Positions 26,499-34,764 of a DNA stretch of 39,705 nt are shown here, piece after piece. This stretch comes from PGYR01 sp034670025 (GTDB taxonomy: Bacteria; Bacteroidota; Ignavibacteria; Kapaibacteriales; UBA2268). The notes under the pieces were generated by a model that saw only the letters and a program-made list of their open reading frames with translations, made no database searches and had not been told where the DNA came from. The position numbers were made by a program, and so were the translations under genes. Numbering within the stretch: position 1 is the first letter of the stretch; the number at the start of each line of letters is the position of its first letter. The stretch covers positions 1 to 39,705 of the forward strand of contig JAXMOE010000011.1 in assembly GCA_034670025.1 (NCBI GenBank). The letters run 5' to 3'.

Positions 26499-29400
26499 TG
26501 AATTCTCTTTTGAAATACCTAACACTAACCTTGATACTAACACTACAGTTGTCAGCAGCAGATAGTTTGAAGTTAATACACCCCAATGGTGGTGAGGTTT
26601 TTGAATTCGGAGTTGAAATAAATGTAGAGTGGGAAAGATACGCAATAGAAGAGAATATAAGTTTTGATTTTAGTTCAAATAATGGACTAACTTGGAAAGA
26701 GATAATTGATTCATCTAAAAAAGACAGTTATAGTTGGAAGGCCCCATTTGTAGAGTCAGATAGTTGTTTAATAAGGGTAAAGCAAGTAATTACTTTAAAT
26801 ACTGATGTAGATATTATTTGGTCTAAAAGTATGGGTGGAAGTAAATTTGAATCCCCTGGTGCAATCATACAAACAAACGATGGAGGGTTTATTAATATAA
26901 GTAACACAGAGTCTGATGATTATGATATCCCAAATAACAAAGGGTATAAAGACATTTGGCTCACCAAATTAAATGCTACTGGTGAAATAGAATGGTCGAA
27001 AACTTACGGGGGCCAAAATGATGATTATGCTTACTCAATACTTCAAACTTCGGATAGTGGGTTTCTGTTTGGTGGTAATACTAGTTCTAATGATGGAGAC
27101 ATTGACAGTAACTATTACCCTGGTGTACATGACTATTGGGTTATTAAAACTGATAATGATGGAGTTATTGAATGGTCTAGAACTTATGGAGGTTCAAAAG
27201 TAGATGAAGGGTTATTTTTAACAGCAGTTACAGATGGTGGTTTTATAATGGTTGGTAACAGTAACTCAATTGATGGTGATTTATCTGAAACAAACAATAA
27301 AGGTGATAAATATGACATTTGGGTTATTAAAATTGATAAAGATGGAACTATTGAATGGTCTAAAACTTATGGTGGAAGTGAATACGAATATGTAAGCTCT
27401 TCGGTATCTACAATCGATGGTGGAGTTGTAATAACAGCTTTAACTGAATCACATGACGGAGACTTAGAAAGCTTTGGCAATAAAGGGGCTTATGATGCTT
27501 GGGTAGTAAAGTTAGATAAAAATGGCGATAAGGAATGGTCAAAAGCAATAGGGGGAGTCGAAGCTGACTATGCGAAATCTGTAGTTGAATCATCAGATGG
27601 AAATTTTTTTGTAACAGGTTATTCCAAATCCAAAGATGGTGATTTCAGTAAATTAAAAGATAAAGGTAATGAAGATTTATGGTTGTTAAAACTAGACCCT
27701 AATGGGAATGAATTATGGATTAAAAGTTTTGGGGGTTCTAAATATGATGAACCTAAATCAATAATTCAAACTGATGACAACGAACTTGTAATTATTGGTA
27801 GAAGCTCGTCTGATGATTATGACCTTGAAAAACCTGGTAATAAAGGTGGTGGTTTTGATGCATGGGTATTAAAATTAAATTTAGATGGAGAAGTGGTATG
27901 GTCAAATACTTTTGGGGGTACAAGATTTGAAGAAGCTAATAATGTCATTCAAACATCAGATGGAAATTATGTTTTTACTGGAATTACTAGGTCTGAAGAT
28001 ATGGACTTAGAAGGGACAATTTATAGAGGATCTATTGATACTTGGATTTTAAGATTTACAGAACCAGTAGATCAACCTTATATTGAATATGATACAACTG
28101 ATGAATTCTTTTCAATAATACCATATAAAGACAAAGTGGATTCAAATAAACTTGATATTTTATATCCAAATGGCGGTGAAATTTTAGTAACGGAATCAAC
28201 AAGTGAAATAAAATGGAAAGGGATAGATGAATCAACAGGGGTTAGATTATTATTTAGCTCGGATAATGGAAAGAATTGGAATGTACTTTTTGATTCTGCT
28301 GATGGTCTTTCTGAACTATGGGAAGTGCCTATAGTCAATTCAGACAGTTGTTTAATAAAAGTTGAAGAGCAACACTCTAGTGTTAAAGTTAAAGATTTAG
28401 GATGGGTGCAATCTTTTGGAGGTAGTGAAGACGATAGAATTAACAATATTATACAATCCAAAGACAATGGAATTTTCATAGTAGGCTATAGTACCTCAAC
28501 TGATGGCAATTTGGAGTCTGCGGGTAATAAAGGAATACAAGATATTTGGGTAACTAAGTTGAATAGATTCAGTCAAGTTGAATGGTCTAAAACTTATGGG
28601 GGAAGTTTAGGTGAGTCAGGTGTAAATGTATTTGAATCGAAGAATGGACACATAATTTTATTTGGTACTACTTCATCTAATGACGGAGACTTTTATGAAC
28701 CTAATGAAAGAGTAAGTCATTCAGATATTTTTATAATGGAATTAACTAGTTTAGGTGAAATTATAAAATTTAAAACATTTGGGGGTACTGGTTCTGAACT
28801 TAATCCAAAAGTTGTTAAAACGATTAATGGAAACTTCATAATAGCTTGTAGAAGTAGTTCAGATGATGGAGATTTACCATTGAATGGTAACAAAGGTATG
28901 ACAGATATTTGGGTTTTCGCACTCGATTCAAACTGGAACATAGAATACACCAGGACTTTTGGTGGATATCATCATGAGTATATTTTCGATATTAAAGAAT
29001 TAGATAATTATGAATGTTTAATTATTGGACAAACTACATCAACCGATGGTGATTTGAGTGAACTAAATACTAAGGGGAGCTATGATGTATGGGTTTTAAA
29101 AATTTCAGAAAATGGTGAACCTGAAAACTCAAAAATCTTTGGTGGAAGATCAAAAGATGCTATTGAATCTTGCATTAGAACCGAGGACGGGGGCTATTTG
29201 CTAACAGGTTGGAGTTCTTCTAAAGATGGAGATTTACCATTGAATGGGAATAGAGGTGGTAACGACATTTGGGTCTTAAAACTAAATAATTCTTTGGAAA
29301 TAGAATGGTCTGAAACTTACGGAGGTTCCAATTTAGACCAAGCATTTTCGAGTGTTGAATTGGATGATGGTAACTATATGATTAGTTGCGTAACTAGTTC

Positions 29401-29986
29401 AAATGATGATGATTTTGAGGGAATAGAGATTTTTGGAGAAATTGATATTATGCTACTAAATATTTCAAAAAATGGCGAATTATTATGGCATAAAAACTAT
29501 GGTGGCAGTAAAGGAGAGCTCGCACTGCAAATAATTCAAAAAAGTAGCGGGAATCTTATACTAGCTGGATATCACAATTCAACTGATAGATTATTTGAAA
29601 ATCTTGAGATTCATGATAATTCTGAATATAATTCATTCATAATGAACTTTAATATAAAGCAATCTTTATCCGACACCACCGACGCTGTATTCTCTATAGT
29701 GAAACCAGTTGAACCTGACTCAACTTATAATTTTGACTATTACGTCCATGATAATAACCAATCAAACTCTGCAAATGCTGTGGTAATATTAGAAGAAGAC
29801 ACAGATATAACTATTGAAGTATTTGATGTTTTGGGTAGAAGAATAGTGGAACTATACTCCGGACTAGCAAAAGAAGGAAGAAATGAATACAGTATAGAAT
29901 ACAATGATTTTCAGTCTGGTCGCTATTTCGTAAAACTTACAACTCCTGAAGCAACTAAGACGGAGATAATAGAGATTCTTTGGTAG
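26498..29986 (+). CDS. T9SS-exported double-propeller protein (protein C)
   Basis: A 1162-residue protein equal to two copies of the B unit before one sorting domain: signal peptide (1-21), PNGGE domain (29-103), seven repeats (105-523), a second PNGGE domain (557-632), seven more repeats (633-1055) and a T9SS type A sorting domain (about 1080-1162). Start is GTG at 26498, overlapping the TAG of gene B. Its signal peptide and sorting domain are nearly the same as those of B in both protein and DNA, while the repeats differ much more. Repeats of the second propeller are the most diverged of the set (for example KFKTFGG, NSKIFGG). Domain count and order are seen directly; propeller folding and surface display are inferred. 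Confidence 0.85.
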   Translation: MNSLLKYLTLTLILTLQLSAADSLKLIHPNGGEVFEFGVEINVEWERYAIEENISFDFSSNNGLTWKEIIDSSKKDSYSWKAPFVESDSCLIRVKQVITLNTDVDIIWSKSMGGSKFESPGAIIQTNDGGFINISNTESDDYDIPNNKGYKDIWLTKLNATGEIEWSKTYGGQNDDYAYSILQTSDSGFLFGGNTSSNDGDIDSNYYPGVHDYWVIKTDNDGVIEWSRTYGGSKVDEGLFLTAVTDGGFIMVGNSNSIDGDLSETNNKGDKYDIWVIKIDKDGTIEWSKTYGGSEYEYVSSSVSTIDGGVVITALTESHDGDLESFGNKGAYDAWVVKLDKNGDKEWSKAIGGVEADYAKSVVESSDGNFFVTGYSKSKDGDFSKLKDKGNEDLWLLKLDPNGNELWIKSFGGSKYDEPKSIIQTDDNELVIIGRSSSDDYDLEKPGNKGGGFDAWVLKLNLDGEVVWSNTFGGTRFEEANNVIQTSDGNYVFTGITRSEDMDLEGTIYRGSIDTWILRFTEPVDQPYIEYDTTDEFFSIIPYKDKVDSNKLDILYPNGGEILVTESTSEIKWKGIDESTGVRLLFSSDNGKNWNVLFDSADGLSELWEVPIVNSDSCLIKVEEQHSSVKVKDLGWVQSFGGSEDDRINNIIQSKDNGIFIVGYSTSTDGNLESAGNKGIQDIWVTKLNRFSQVEWSKTYGGSLGESGVNVFESKNGHIILFGTTSSNDGDFYEPNERVSHSDIFIMELTSLGEIIKFKTFGGTGSELNPKVVKTINGNFIIACRSSSDDGDLPLNGNKGMTDIWVFALDSNWNIEYTRTFGGYHHEYIFDIKELDNYECLIIGQTTSTDGDLSELNTKGSYDVWVLKISENGEPENSKIFGGRSKDAIESCIRTEDGGYLLTGWSSSKDGDLPLNGNRGGNDIWVLKLNNSLEIEWSETYGGSNLDQAFSSVELDDGNYMISCVTSSNDDDFEGIEIFGEIDIMLLNISKNGELLWHKNYGGSKGELALQIIQKSSGNLILAGYHNSTDRLFENLEIHDNSEYNSFIMNFNIKQSLSDTTDAVFSIVKPVEPDSTYNFDYYVHDNNQSNSANAVVILEEDTDITIEVFDVLGRRIVELYSGLAKEGRNEYSIEYNDFQSGRYFVKLTTPEATKTEIIEILW
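26810..28065 (+). repeat. Seven-fold protein repeat, first propeller of protein C
   Basis: Seven units beginning WSKSMGG, WSKTYGG, WSRTYGG, WSKTYGG, WSKAIGG, WIKSFGG and WSNTFGG, each with a D-rich loop (SxDGD or SDDYD) at about position 35. Confidence 0.8.
28394..29658 (+). repeat. Seven-fold protein repeat, second propeller of protein C
   Basis: Seven units beginning WVQSFGG, WSKTYGG, KFKTFGG, YTRTFGG, NSKIFGG, WSETYGG and WHKNYGG. The leading Trp is lost in three, but the GG and DGD positions keep the count clear. Confidence 0.78.
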
Positions 29987-30300
29987 CTAACAATCACAAC
30001 AAAGTAGCTAGCTCTCCTGCAAACTGCAAAATGTCACTCTGAGCGTAGAGCCTGTACTGAGCGATAAGCCGAAGTAAAGAGTCCATCTCAAATTAAGCAA
30101 TACTGTTCTAAATATTCAAAAACGTGATTCTTAACTGTGAATAGATCCCTACGAAATACCGGCAAGCTGATATTTCTCTGAATGACATTCATTATTCACA
30201 ACCCAAGCCGATTAGTTGGCTTTTTTTTTGTGAAGTAGTACACCTAAATTAAAAATTTATGTTAAATTAGTGTAATCACATTAATTTAAGAGGAATAAAA
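29987..30300. repeat. Intergenic repeats after the propeller operon, then lipoprotein leader
   Basis: No gene. 30029-30085 is the reverse complement of the repeat at 7637-7687 (shared 'gagcgataagccgaagtaa'). 30146-30196 is an inverted, diverged copy of the ATATCAG stem-loop family. A terminator follows at 30205. The last 70 bases are AT-rich with AAGAGG 5 bases before the next ATG and probably hold its promoter. Confidence 0.75.
30205..30229 (+). terminator. Terminator downstream of the propeller genes
   Basis: AAGCC (30205-30209) pairs with GGCTT (30218-30222), extendable by G-U and A-T pairs, followed by a run of nine T (30221-30229). It lies about 220 bases after gene C, past two repeat pieces. 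Confidence 0.8.
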
Positions 30301-31575
30301 ATGAAGAACTTGTTACTAATAATAGTTGCTTTTTTACTGTTGGCTAGCTGTGGGGACGATTCTACATCTGCCAATGACAATGATGAGCCAATAGTACCGA
30401 CTTATGAAGTAGAGTACACAGAAGAAACCATCTTTATCGATGATAAGGACGGTGGGGCAATCTTGAATTTAGATACAGCTAACCAAGTCTATACCTTCGA
30501 CGGCACACGGTTCGATAGTGAACCGAAAGTTGGTGAAGTAATTATAGTTGAGGGTAAATATATGCGAAAAGTTACCTCTGTTAGCAACCAAGGTGGTAAC
30601 ATAGTAGTAGAAACAGAGGACGCAGCACTAACGGACGTAATACAAGACGGAACTTTGGCGTGGGACGTTACACCAGAATGGAACAGTGTTAGCTCGTTGA
30701 AGATGGATGGTGAAACTATATTAGATTTAGAAGATAACTTAACAGAAAAGATAGAAGTTGTAATTAGTCGTGATGGAGTTGATCACAAAATAGTGATTGA
30801 GCCCAAAATGAAAGACGGTAAAATAAATAGTTGCACATTCGAATTTGTGATGGCTAAGAAAATAGCTGGAAATGCAACAGCCGCTTTCACTGCAAAAGGA
30901 ACTGTAACTCTACCAAGCCAACAGACTAGAATATCAATATCTGGTGGAGAGTTGGAAGGGTTCAAATCAGATAACAAAGGAATCAGTGGCGATTTGGAGC
31001 TAAGTTTATCCGCCGCTGGTACAAAATCTGGTGGACACAGTTTTAAGCTACCGGGTTTTGCATTAAGCATCCCAATTAGGTTTATTCCAACACCGAGTGG
31101 CCCTATTCCGTTGCCAATCCCAGTTTCAATTGATATTGGGATACAGTTTGTAACTCAAATAACTATGCCCGATGTAAAATCATCGGCAAAGGCGACAAGT
31201 AAGTTGAGCTTTGATGCCGATGCAGGATTCAAGTATGAAGGAACAACTGTTAGCTCGAAAGGTAATCTTGGGGATAATAAGATAACAGATGGAACATTTG
31301 ATGCTGCTGGTAATATTGGCTTTCCTGTTGACATACAATTTGGAGTGGCATTCCCAAGAGTTGGGCTAAACATTGCTGGTCAAGAGCTTGCTTATGTACA
31401 CACTGGTTTCACTACTGGTTCTAAGTTGACTTGGGGCCCTGTTTGCAAATCAGGATACACTAAGATGGTAGTGGAAGGTGGCTATGCACTAAAAGTATTA
31501 GGGCAAACTATAGCAGAAGATAAAAAAGTATTCGCAAAAAATGAGAAGAATGCTAATCCTGATGGGTGTAAGTAG
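30301..31575 (+). CDS. Predicted lipoprotein of unknown function
   Basis: A 424-residue protein, not recognised. The signal is MKNLLLIIVAFLLLASC with Cys17, and a low-complexity Asp/Ser/Asn linker follows. Residues about 38-115 look like a strand-rich domain (FIDDKDGGAILNLDTANQ, then VGEVIIVEGKYMRKV). Residues about 200-400 alternate glycine and hydrophobic residues and include a proline-rich loop FIPTPSGPIPLPIPVSIDIG, which suggests a large beta-sheet or lipid-facing structure. There is no enzyme motif. It is set off from the propeller operon by a terminator and has its own AAGAGG ribosome-binding site. Confidence 0.75.
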   Translation: MKNLLLIIVAFLLLASCGDDSTSANDNDEPIVPTYEVEYTEETIFIDDKDGGAILNLDTANQVYTFDGTRFDSEPKVGEVIIVEGKYMRKVTSVSNQGGNIVVETEDAALTDVIQDGTLAWDVTPEWNSVSSLKMDGETILDLEDNLTEKIEVVISRDGVDHKIVIEPKMKDGKINSCTFEFVMAKKIAGNATAAFTAKGTVTLPSQQTRISISGGELEGFKSDNKGISGDLELSLSAAGTKSGGHSFKLPGFALSIPIRFIPTPSGPIPLPIPVSIDIGIQFVTQITMPDVKSSAKATSKLSFDADAGFKYEGTTVSSKGNLGDNKITDGTFDAAGNIGFPVDIQFGVAFPRVGLNIAGQELAYVHTGFTTGSKLTWGPVCKSGYTKMVVEGGYALKVLGQTIAEDKKVFAKNEKNANPDGCK

Positions 31576-31620
31576 AGGGGACATAGAACTGAAGATAGAA
31601 AATGAAGTATTAATCTTCAT

Positions 31621-31735
31621 ATCTCTAATCTTTGCCTTTGGCTTTAGCCAACGGATAAGGGCGGGGGCTGAAAATGTCATAGCGAGAAATATCAGTTTAC
31701 TGATATTTTGTGGCTATCTGTCGTTATTAAAAGAA
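31621..31735. repeat. ATATCAG stem-loop repeat copy
   Basis: Starts 'ctctaatctttgcc', contains 'ggctttagcc', then the arms ATAGC...AAATATCAG and CTGATATTTT...GCTAT (about 31680-31717) around loop TTTA. The outer arm differs from the 7733 copy at two positions on both sides so that pairing is kept (ATAGC/GCTAT versus ATTGC/GCAAT). Confidence 0.8.
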
Positions 31736-31773
31736 CTTTGAAAAAAAATATAGTATTGGGATTGGGGAAGAAA

Positions 31774-32451
31774 ATGAGAAATTTAATATTAATACTATCT
31801 GTTTTAATATTGTTTTCATGTAATGATAATTCTACAGACTCCGGTGGCGGTGAACCTTATGGTGGTGAGTTTATACATGAATACATAGATTGGGAAGTTA
31901 ACGGGTTAGTCGATAATCTAATAGTTGATTCGATTTATAGTTTTTCAAATGTTTTGAAAACAGATTTTAAAATCGTTGGTGATATCTATATAGGAGAATC
32001 TGACCATGATATTGATGTAATTATTCCCGATAAAGATATTTATACCGATGGTACTCAATATGTGATTGATAATGAAAAATATAAATTTAGATTTAATACC
32101 AATAATGATAGTAATAGTTTTGAGTTTGTAACTGATGTGAAAGTGAATCAAAACTACAATGAAGATACTTGCCAAGGGCACTTTATTAATCTATATATTG
32201 TAATTGATTCTATATATATAGATTCAGATACTCTATTTTCTACATCACTCGGAATTGATAGTTTGAAATACGCGTTCGTTGTCCCTGAGAGAAGATGGTA
32301 TTCTAGAAATCAAGAAATGTATGATAGTATTTCATCTAGTTATATTAATGAATTTGATTTCCTTGAATATTTTTTTAATCCAGTGTTTAGAGAAACAATT
32401 GTATATTATCAAAACTCAATAATTAGTAATACATTCAATATAATTGAATAA
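31774..32451 (+). CDS. Predicted lipoprotein, tandem paralog 1
   Basis: A 225-residue lipoprotein from the ATG at 31774, which opens MRNLILILSVLILFSC with Cys16. A longer frame from 31708 exists, but its first 22 residues come from repeat DNA and would bury the signal, so I reject it. The family is unknown. It shares with the next gene STDSG after the lipobox, a segment FNTNNDSNSF in the middle, IDSIYID, a late ...RRWY...QEMYDSI block and a similar ending NTFNI. The two genes lie 6 bases apart and must be cotranscribed. Very AT-rich codon use. Confidence 0.78.
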   Translation: MRNLILILSVLILFSCNDNSTDSGGGEPYGGEFIHEYIDWEVNGLVDNLIVDSIYSFSNVLKTDFKIVGDIYIGESDHDIDVIIPDKDIYTDGTQYVIDNEKYKFRFNTNNDSNSFEFVTDVKVNQNYNEDTCQGHFINLYIVIDSIYIDSDTLFSTSLGIDSLKYAFVVPERRWYSRNQEMYDSISSSYINEFDFLEYFFNPVFRETIVYYQNSIISNTFNIIE

Positions 32452-32457
32452 AGAAAC

Positions 32458-33123
32458 ATGAGAATCCTAACATCAATAATTTCTATTTTAATACTTATTT
32501 CTTGTAGTGAAAATTCTACAGATTCTGGAGCACCATACCCAGGGGAGTGGTTTAGACAATATGTAGTCTGGAAAAATCAAAACTTGACGACAGAACTTGA
32601 AGTTGACTCAATGTACACTTCAAATACATTATTTTCAACTGAATTTAAAATAATTGGTGATATGTATTTACAAGAAATTGATACAAACATTGAATTGATA
32701 ATGCCAAATTTAAAAGAAATAGTCGGAAGTCCATCATACAGTAAAGAAAAATTCAAAATACGATTTAACACCAATAATGATAGTAATAGTTTCAACCTTG
32801 AAACAAATGTTAAAATCAATGAAAATTATCAAGAAAACTTTATTGATGGACATTATTTCTCTTGCTATTTATTTATTGATTCTATTTATATTGATAAAGA
32901 CACTTTGTACAGGAGGTCTTTTGGTCAAGATAGTATAGATGGATATCCATTGGTCGTATTAGAAAAAAGATGGTATGTAAAAGGACAACAAATGTATGAC
33001 AGCATAAACTCAAGGAGTGTGACAGATTTTGAGTTTCTTGATGAATTCTTTTCCTCTTTAAATGGCAGAGTGAATTTTAACTATCAAGAATTATATAGTG
33101 GCAAATTAAATATAGTAAGGTAA
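32458..33123 (+). CDS. Predicted lipoprotein, tandem paralog 2
   Basis: A 221-residue lipoprotein beginning MRILTSIISILILISC with Cys16. It aligns along its length with the preceding gene: STDSGAPYPGEW versus the partner's GGGEPYGGEF, FNTNNDSNSF, IDSIYIDKDTLY and KRWYVKGQQMYDSI. The DNA for the FNTNNDSNSF block is also nearly the same ('accaataatgatagtaatag'), so the duplication is fairly recent or has been locally homogenised. No known domain. A decayed third copy of the signal-peptide region follows 4 bases later. Confidence 0.78.
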   Translation: MRILTSIISILILISCSENSTDSGAPYPGEWFRQYVVWKNQNLTTELEVDSMYTSNTLFSTEFKIIGDMYLQEIDTNIELIMPNLKEIVGSPSYSKEKFKIRFNTNNDSNSFNLETNVKINENYQENFIDGHYFSCYLFIDSIYIDKDTLYRRSFGQDSIDGYPLVVLEKRWYVKGQQMYDSINSRSVTDFEFLDEFFSSLNGRVNFNYQELYSGKLNIVR

Positions 33124-33127
33124 AAAT

Positions 33128-33216
33128 ATGAAAATTTTAAATTATTAATCGCAACATTATTATTCTGTAGCTGCTTAGATGATTGTATTGAAAATAAAAT
33201 GATGCACATCATTTAA
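33128..33216 (+). pseudogene. Decayed third lipoprotein gene (signal-peptide end only)
   Basis: ATG at 33128 gives MKILNY and stops. One frame over, from 33139, the sequence reads KLLIATLLFCSCLDDCIEN, an excellent lipoprotein signal with lipobox FCSC. Adding one base near 33134-33139 would join M-K to it. The frame ends at 33214-33216 just before a repeat cluster, with no body of the protein left. It appears to be the start of a third member of the tandem series. Confidence 0.6.
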
Positions 33217-33217
33217 A

Positions 33218-33720
33218 AACTCTAAATCATTGCCGATAAGGGTGGAGCAGAAAATGTCTTTGCGAGAAATATCAGTTTACTGATATTTTGTGGCAATCTA
33301 TCTTTATTAAAAACAGACAGCCGCACTACACTCGCTGTGACATTTCGTTCCTCTCCAGCCAGAGGGACACGAGAGTCTTCATAACAATCAAAACGTAGAG
33401 ACACATTGAATGCGTCTCATAAAAAAAATAATATTGAAGACGTGTACACCTCGGCTACGCTCGGTGAACTTTGTCTTCACCAATCTAAATTAGCTCTACC
33501 AACTCCGTTAGGAGTTAAATACGATGTGTTGAGCTTAGTCGAAATATTAGTAGAAAAATGCAATTCACGAGAAACATCCAACCCCAGCGGGGTTGAATAT
33601 CTGTCAAACCGCTACGCGGCTTCGTGATTGTTGGTGCTTATTTTTGTTCTACAGATGTTTAGCCACCCTGTGGCTTGGATGTGTATGTACATTGAATAAC
33701 ATCTCTAATCATTGCCGTTG
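33218..33720. repeat. Large cluster of stem-loop and palindromic intergenic repeats
   Basis: No real gene in about 500 bases. Contents in order: an ATATCAG stem-loop copy (33218-33320); 'cactcgctgtgacat' and a diverged CCAG...GGGACACGAG piece; 'gtagagacacattgaatgcg' (about 33393); AACTCC/GGAGTT around 33500-33515 followed by 'aaatacgatgtgttgagc', which recurs at 39343-39390; CAACCCC-agc-GGGGTTG (33580-33596); CCGC-tac-GCGG (about 33611-33621); AGCCAC-cct-GTGGCT (33661-33675); and another 'ctctaatcattgcc' piece running into the end of the next gene. Confidence 0.8.
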
Positions 33721-33723
33721 GCT

Positions 33724-34623
33724 TTAGCCACATTTATCTTTTGTTATGTCTTTCATAACTGTATGTACTTTACGTAATTTCTTTATTTTGAATAATTGGT
33801 AGAGAATGACAAGCAGTAATATAAAAATAGTTACTGACAAGTAAGAAATTATATTTCCTCCTTGCTTATATGACTCTATCTTTGTTTGAGCAATATCTCC
33901 TATGTGTTTTTCTTCTAATTCTTTGATGTCTTCACTGTGCTCTTCTTCTAATTTTTTTATTTTTTCTATATGTTCTTTCCATTTGGCATTTCTTTCATTT
34001 TTTCTGTAGCTCTCGTGATATTTCAAGGCTGTCTTATAGTCACCAATTTCTATGTATGCTTCATGTAAAAATTTATCACTTAGTCCCGCAAAATGAGGCA
34101 TGTCAAATTTACTTAGGATTTCTTTAGCCTTATGCAAGTTAAGAAGTAATATATCGAAAACATCATCATTAGTTGATTTTAAAATTTCCAAATAGTATAT
34201 CCCAATTCTGGCATAACTTAAGCCATATTCAACTGAGTCTCCTGACTCTAAATTTACCTTTAATGCCTTTTTACAAATTTCAATAGCTTTATAATAATCA
34301 TCATAATAAACGGAATAGCAAGATGCTAATTCATAATAGCATTGGACTTCTCCTTTTGACCAATTTATTTTTTGTGATAAGTCAATTCCTTTTTGAGCAT
34401 ATTCAATACTTCTTTTAGGAATGGTGTCTTTTAATAATCTACTTAGTTCTAAATAAACTTTAACTTTATTCGAATCAATCGTTGTTGTGTCTAGTTTGCT
34501 TTCTAATAAACTATATTCTTCCTCAAAATCTGGAAAATAGAGTTCACTAGAAAATGCCTGATAGGTCTTGTCAGTGCAGCTAAAAGATACAATCAATAAT
34601 ATGATAATTGTTATATATTTCAT
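33724..34623 (-). CDS. TPR / coiled-coil / single-TM protein, possibly a truncated sensor
   Basis: A 299-residue exported protein. The lipoprotein-like signal ends SFSC (Cys16). Residues about 55-205 carry helical repeats of TPR type (SIEYAQKGIDLSQK, YYKAIEICKKALKVN, DYKTALKYHESYRK). Then come a charged coiled coil (about 212-250) and one transmembrane segment (258-279), ending in a short basic cytoplasmic tail. In this lineage the layout TPR-coiled coil-TM normally precedes a kinase or cyclase output domain, which is absent here. The last codons (KCG, TAA) fall in DNA belonging to the adjacent repeat cluster ('ggctaaagcc'), so the gene may have been shortened by that repeat. Confidence 0.75.
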   Translation of the reverse strand: MKYITIIILLIVSFSCTDKTYQAFSSELYFPDFEEEYSLLESKLDTTTIDSNKVKVYLELSRLLKDTIPKRSIEYAQKGIDLSQKINWSKGEVQCYYELASCYSVYYDDYYKAIEICKKALKVNLESGDSVEYGLSYARIGIYYLEILKSTNDDVFDILLLNLHKAKEILSKFDMPHFAGLSDKFLHEAYIEIGDYKTALKYHESYRKNERNAKWKEHIEKIKKLEEEHSEDIKELEEKHIGDIAQTKIESYKQGGNIISYLSVTIFILLLVILYQLFKIKKLRKVHTVMKDITKDKCG

Positions 34624-34702
34624 AATTCAAAGTGTTCTGTCTTTTTCTCAATATTGTTGACAAATAAGAAGCAGTAAAGTTACATTAGTTCGAGGTTTAA
34701 AC

Positions 34703-34741
34703 AAAAAAAACCTGCACCAAAATTAACTGATGCAGGTTTTT
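34703..34741. terminator. Bidirectional terminator downstream of mdh
   Basis: AACCTGCA (34709-34716) and TGCAGGTT (34731-34738) form a perfect 8-bp stem. A run of A before it provides the T run for mdh on the minus strand, and T4 follows on the + strand. Confidence 0.9.
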
Positions 34742-34764
34742 CTATTTCTTAACTGTACTCTGGT

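Noticed and set aside
22018..29658. Regular DNA repeats of about 180 bases as a possible CRISPR or minisatellite array
   Set aside because: They stay in one reading frame, diverge mainly at silent or tolerated positions and have no spacers; they are protein repeats.
31708..31773. Longer 247-residue start for the lipoprotein at 31774
   Set aside because: The extra 22 residues are encoded by repeat DNA and would place a charged stretch before a perfect lipoprotein signal.
33406..33627. Plus-strand open frame of 73 codons
   Set aside because: It spans several palindromes of the repeat cluster and has no ribosome-binding site or recognisable protein pattern.
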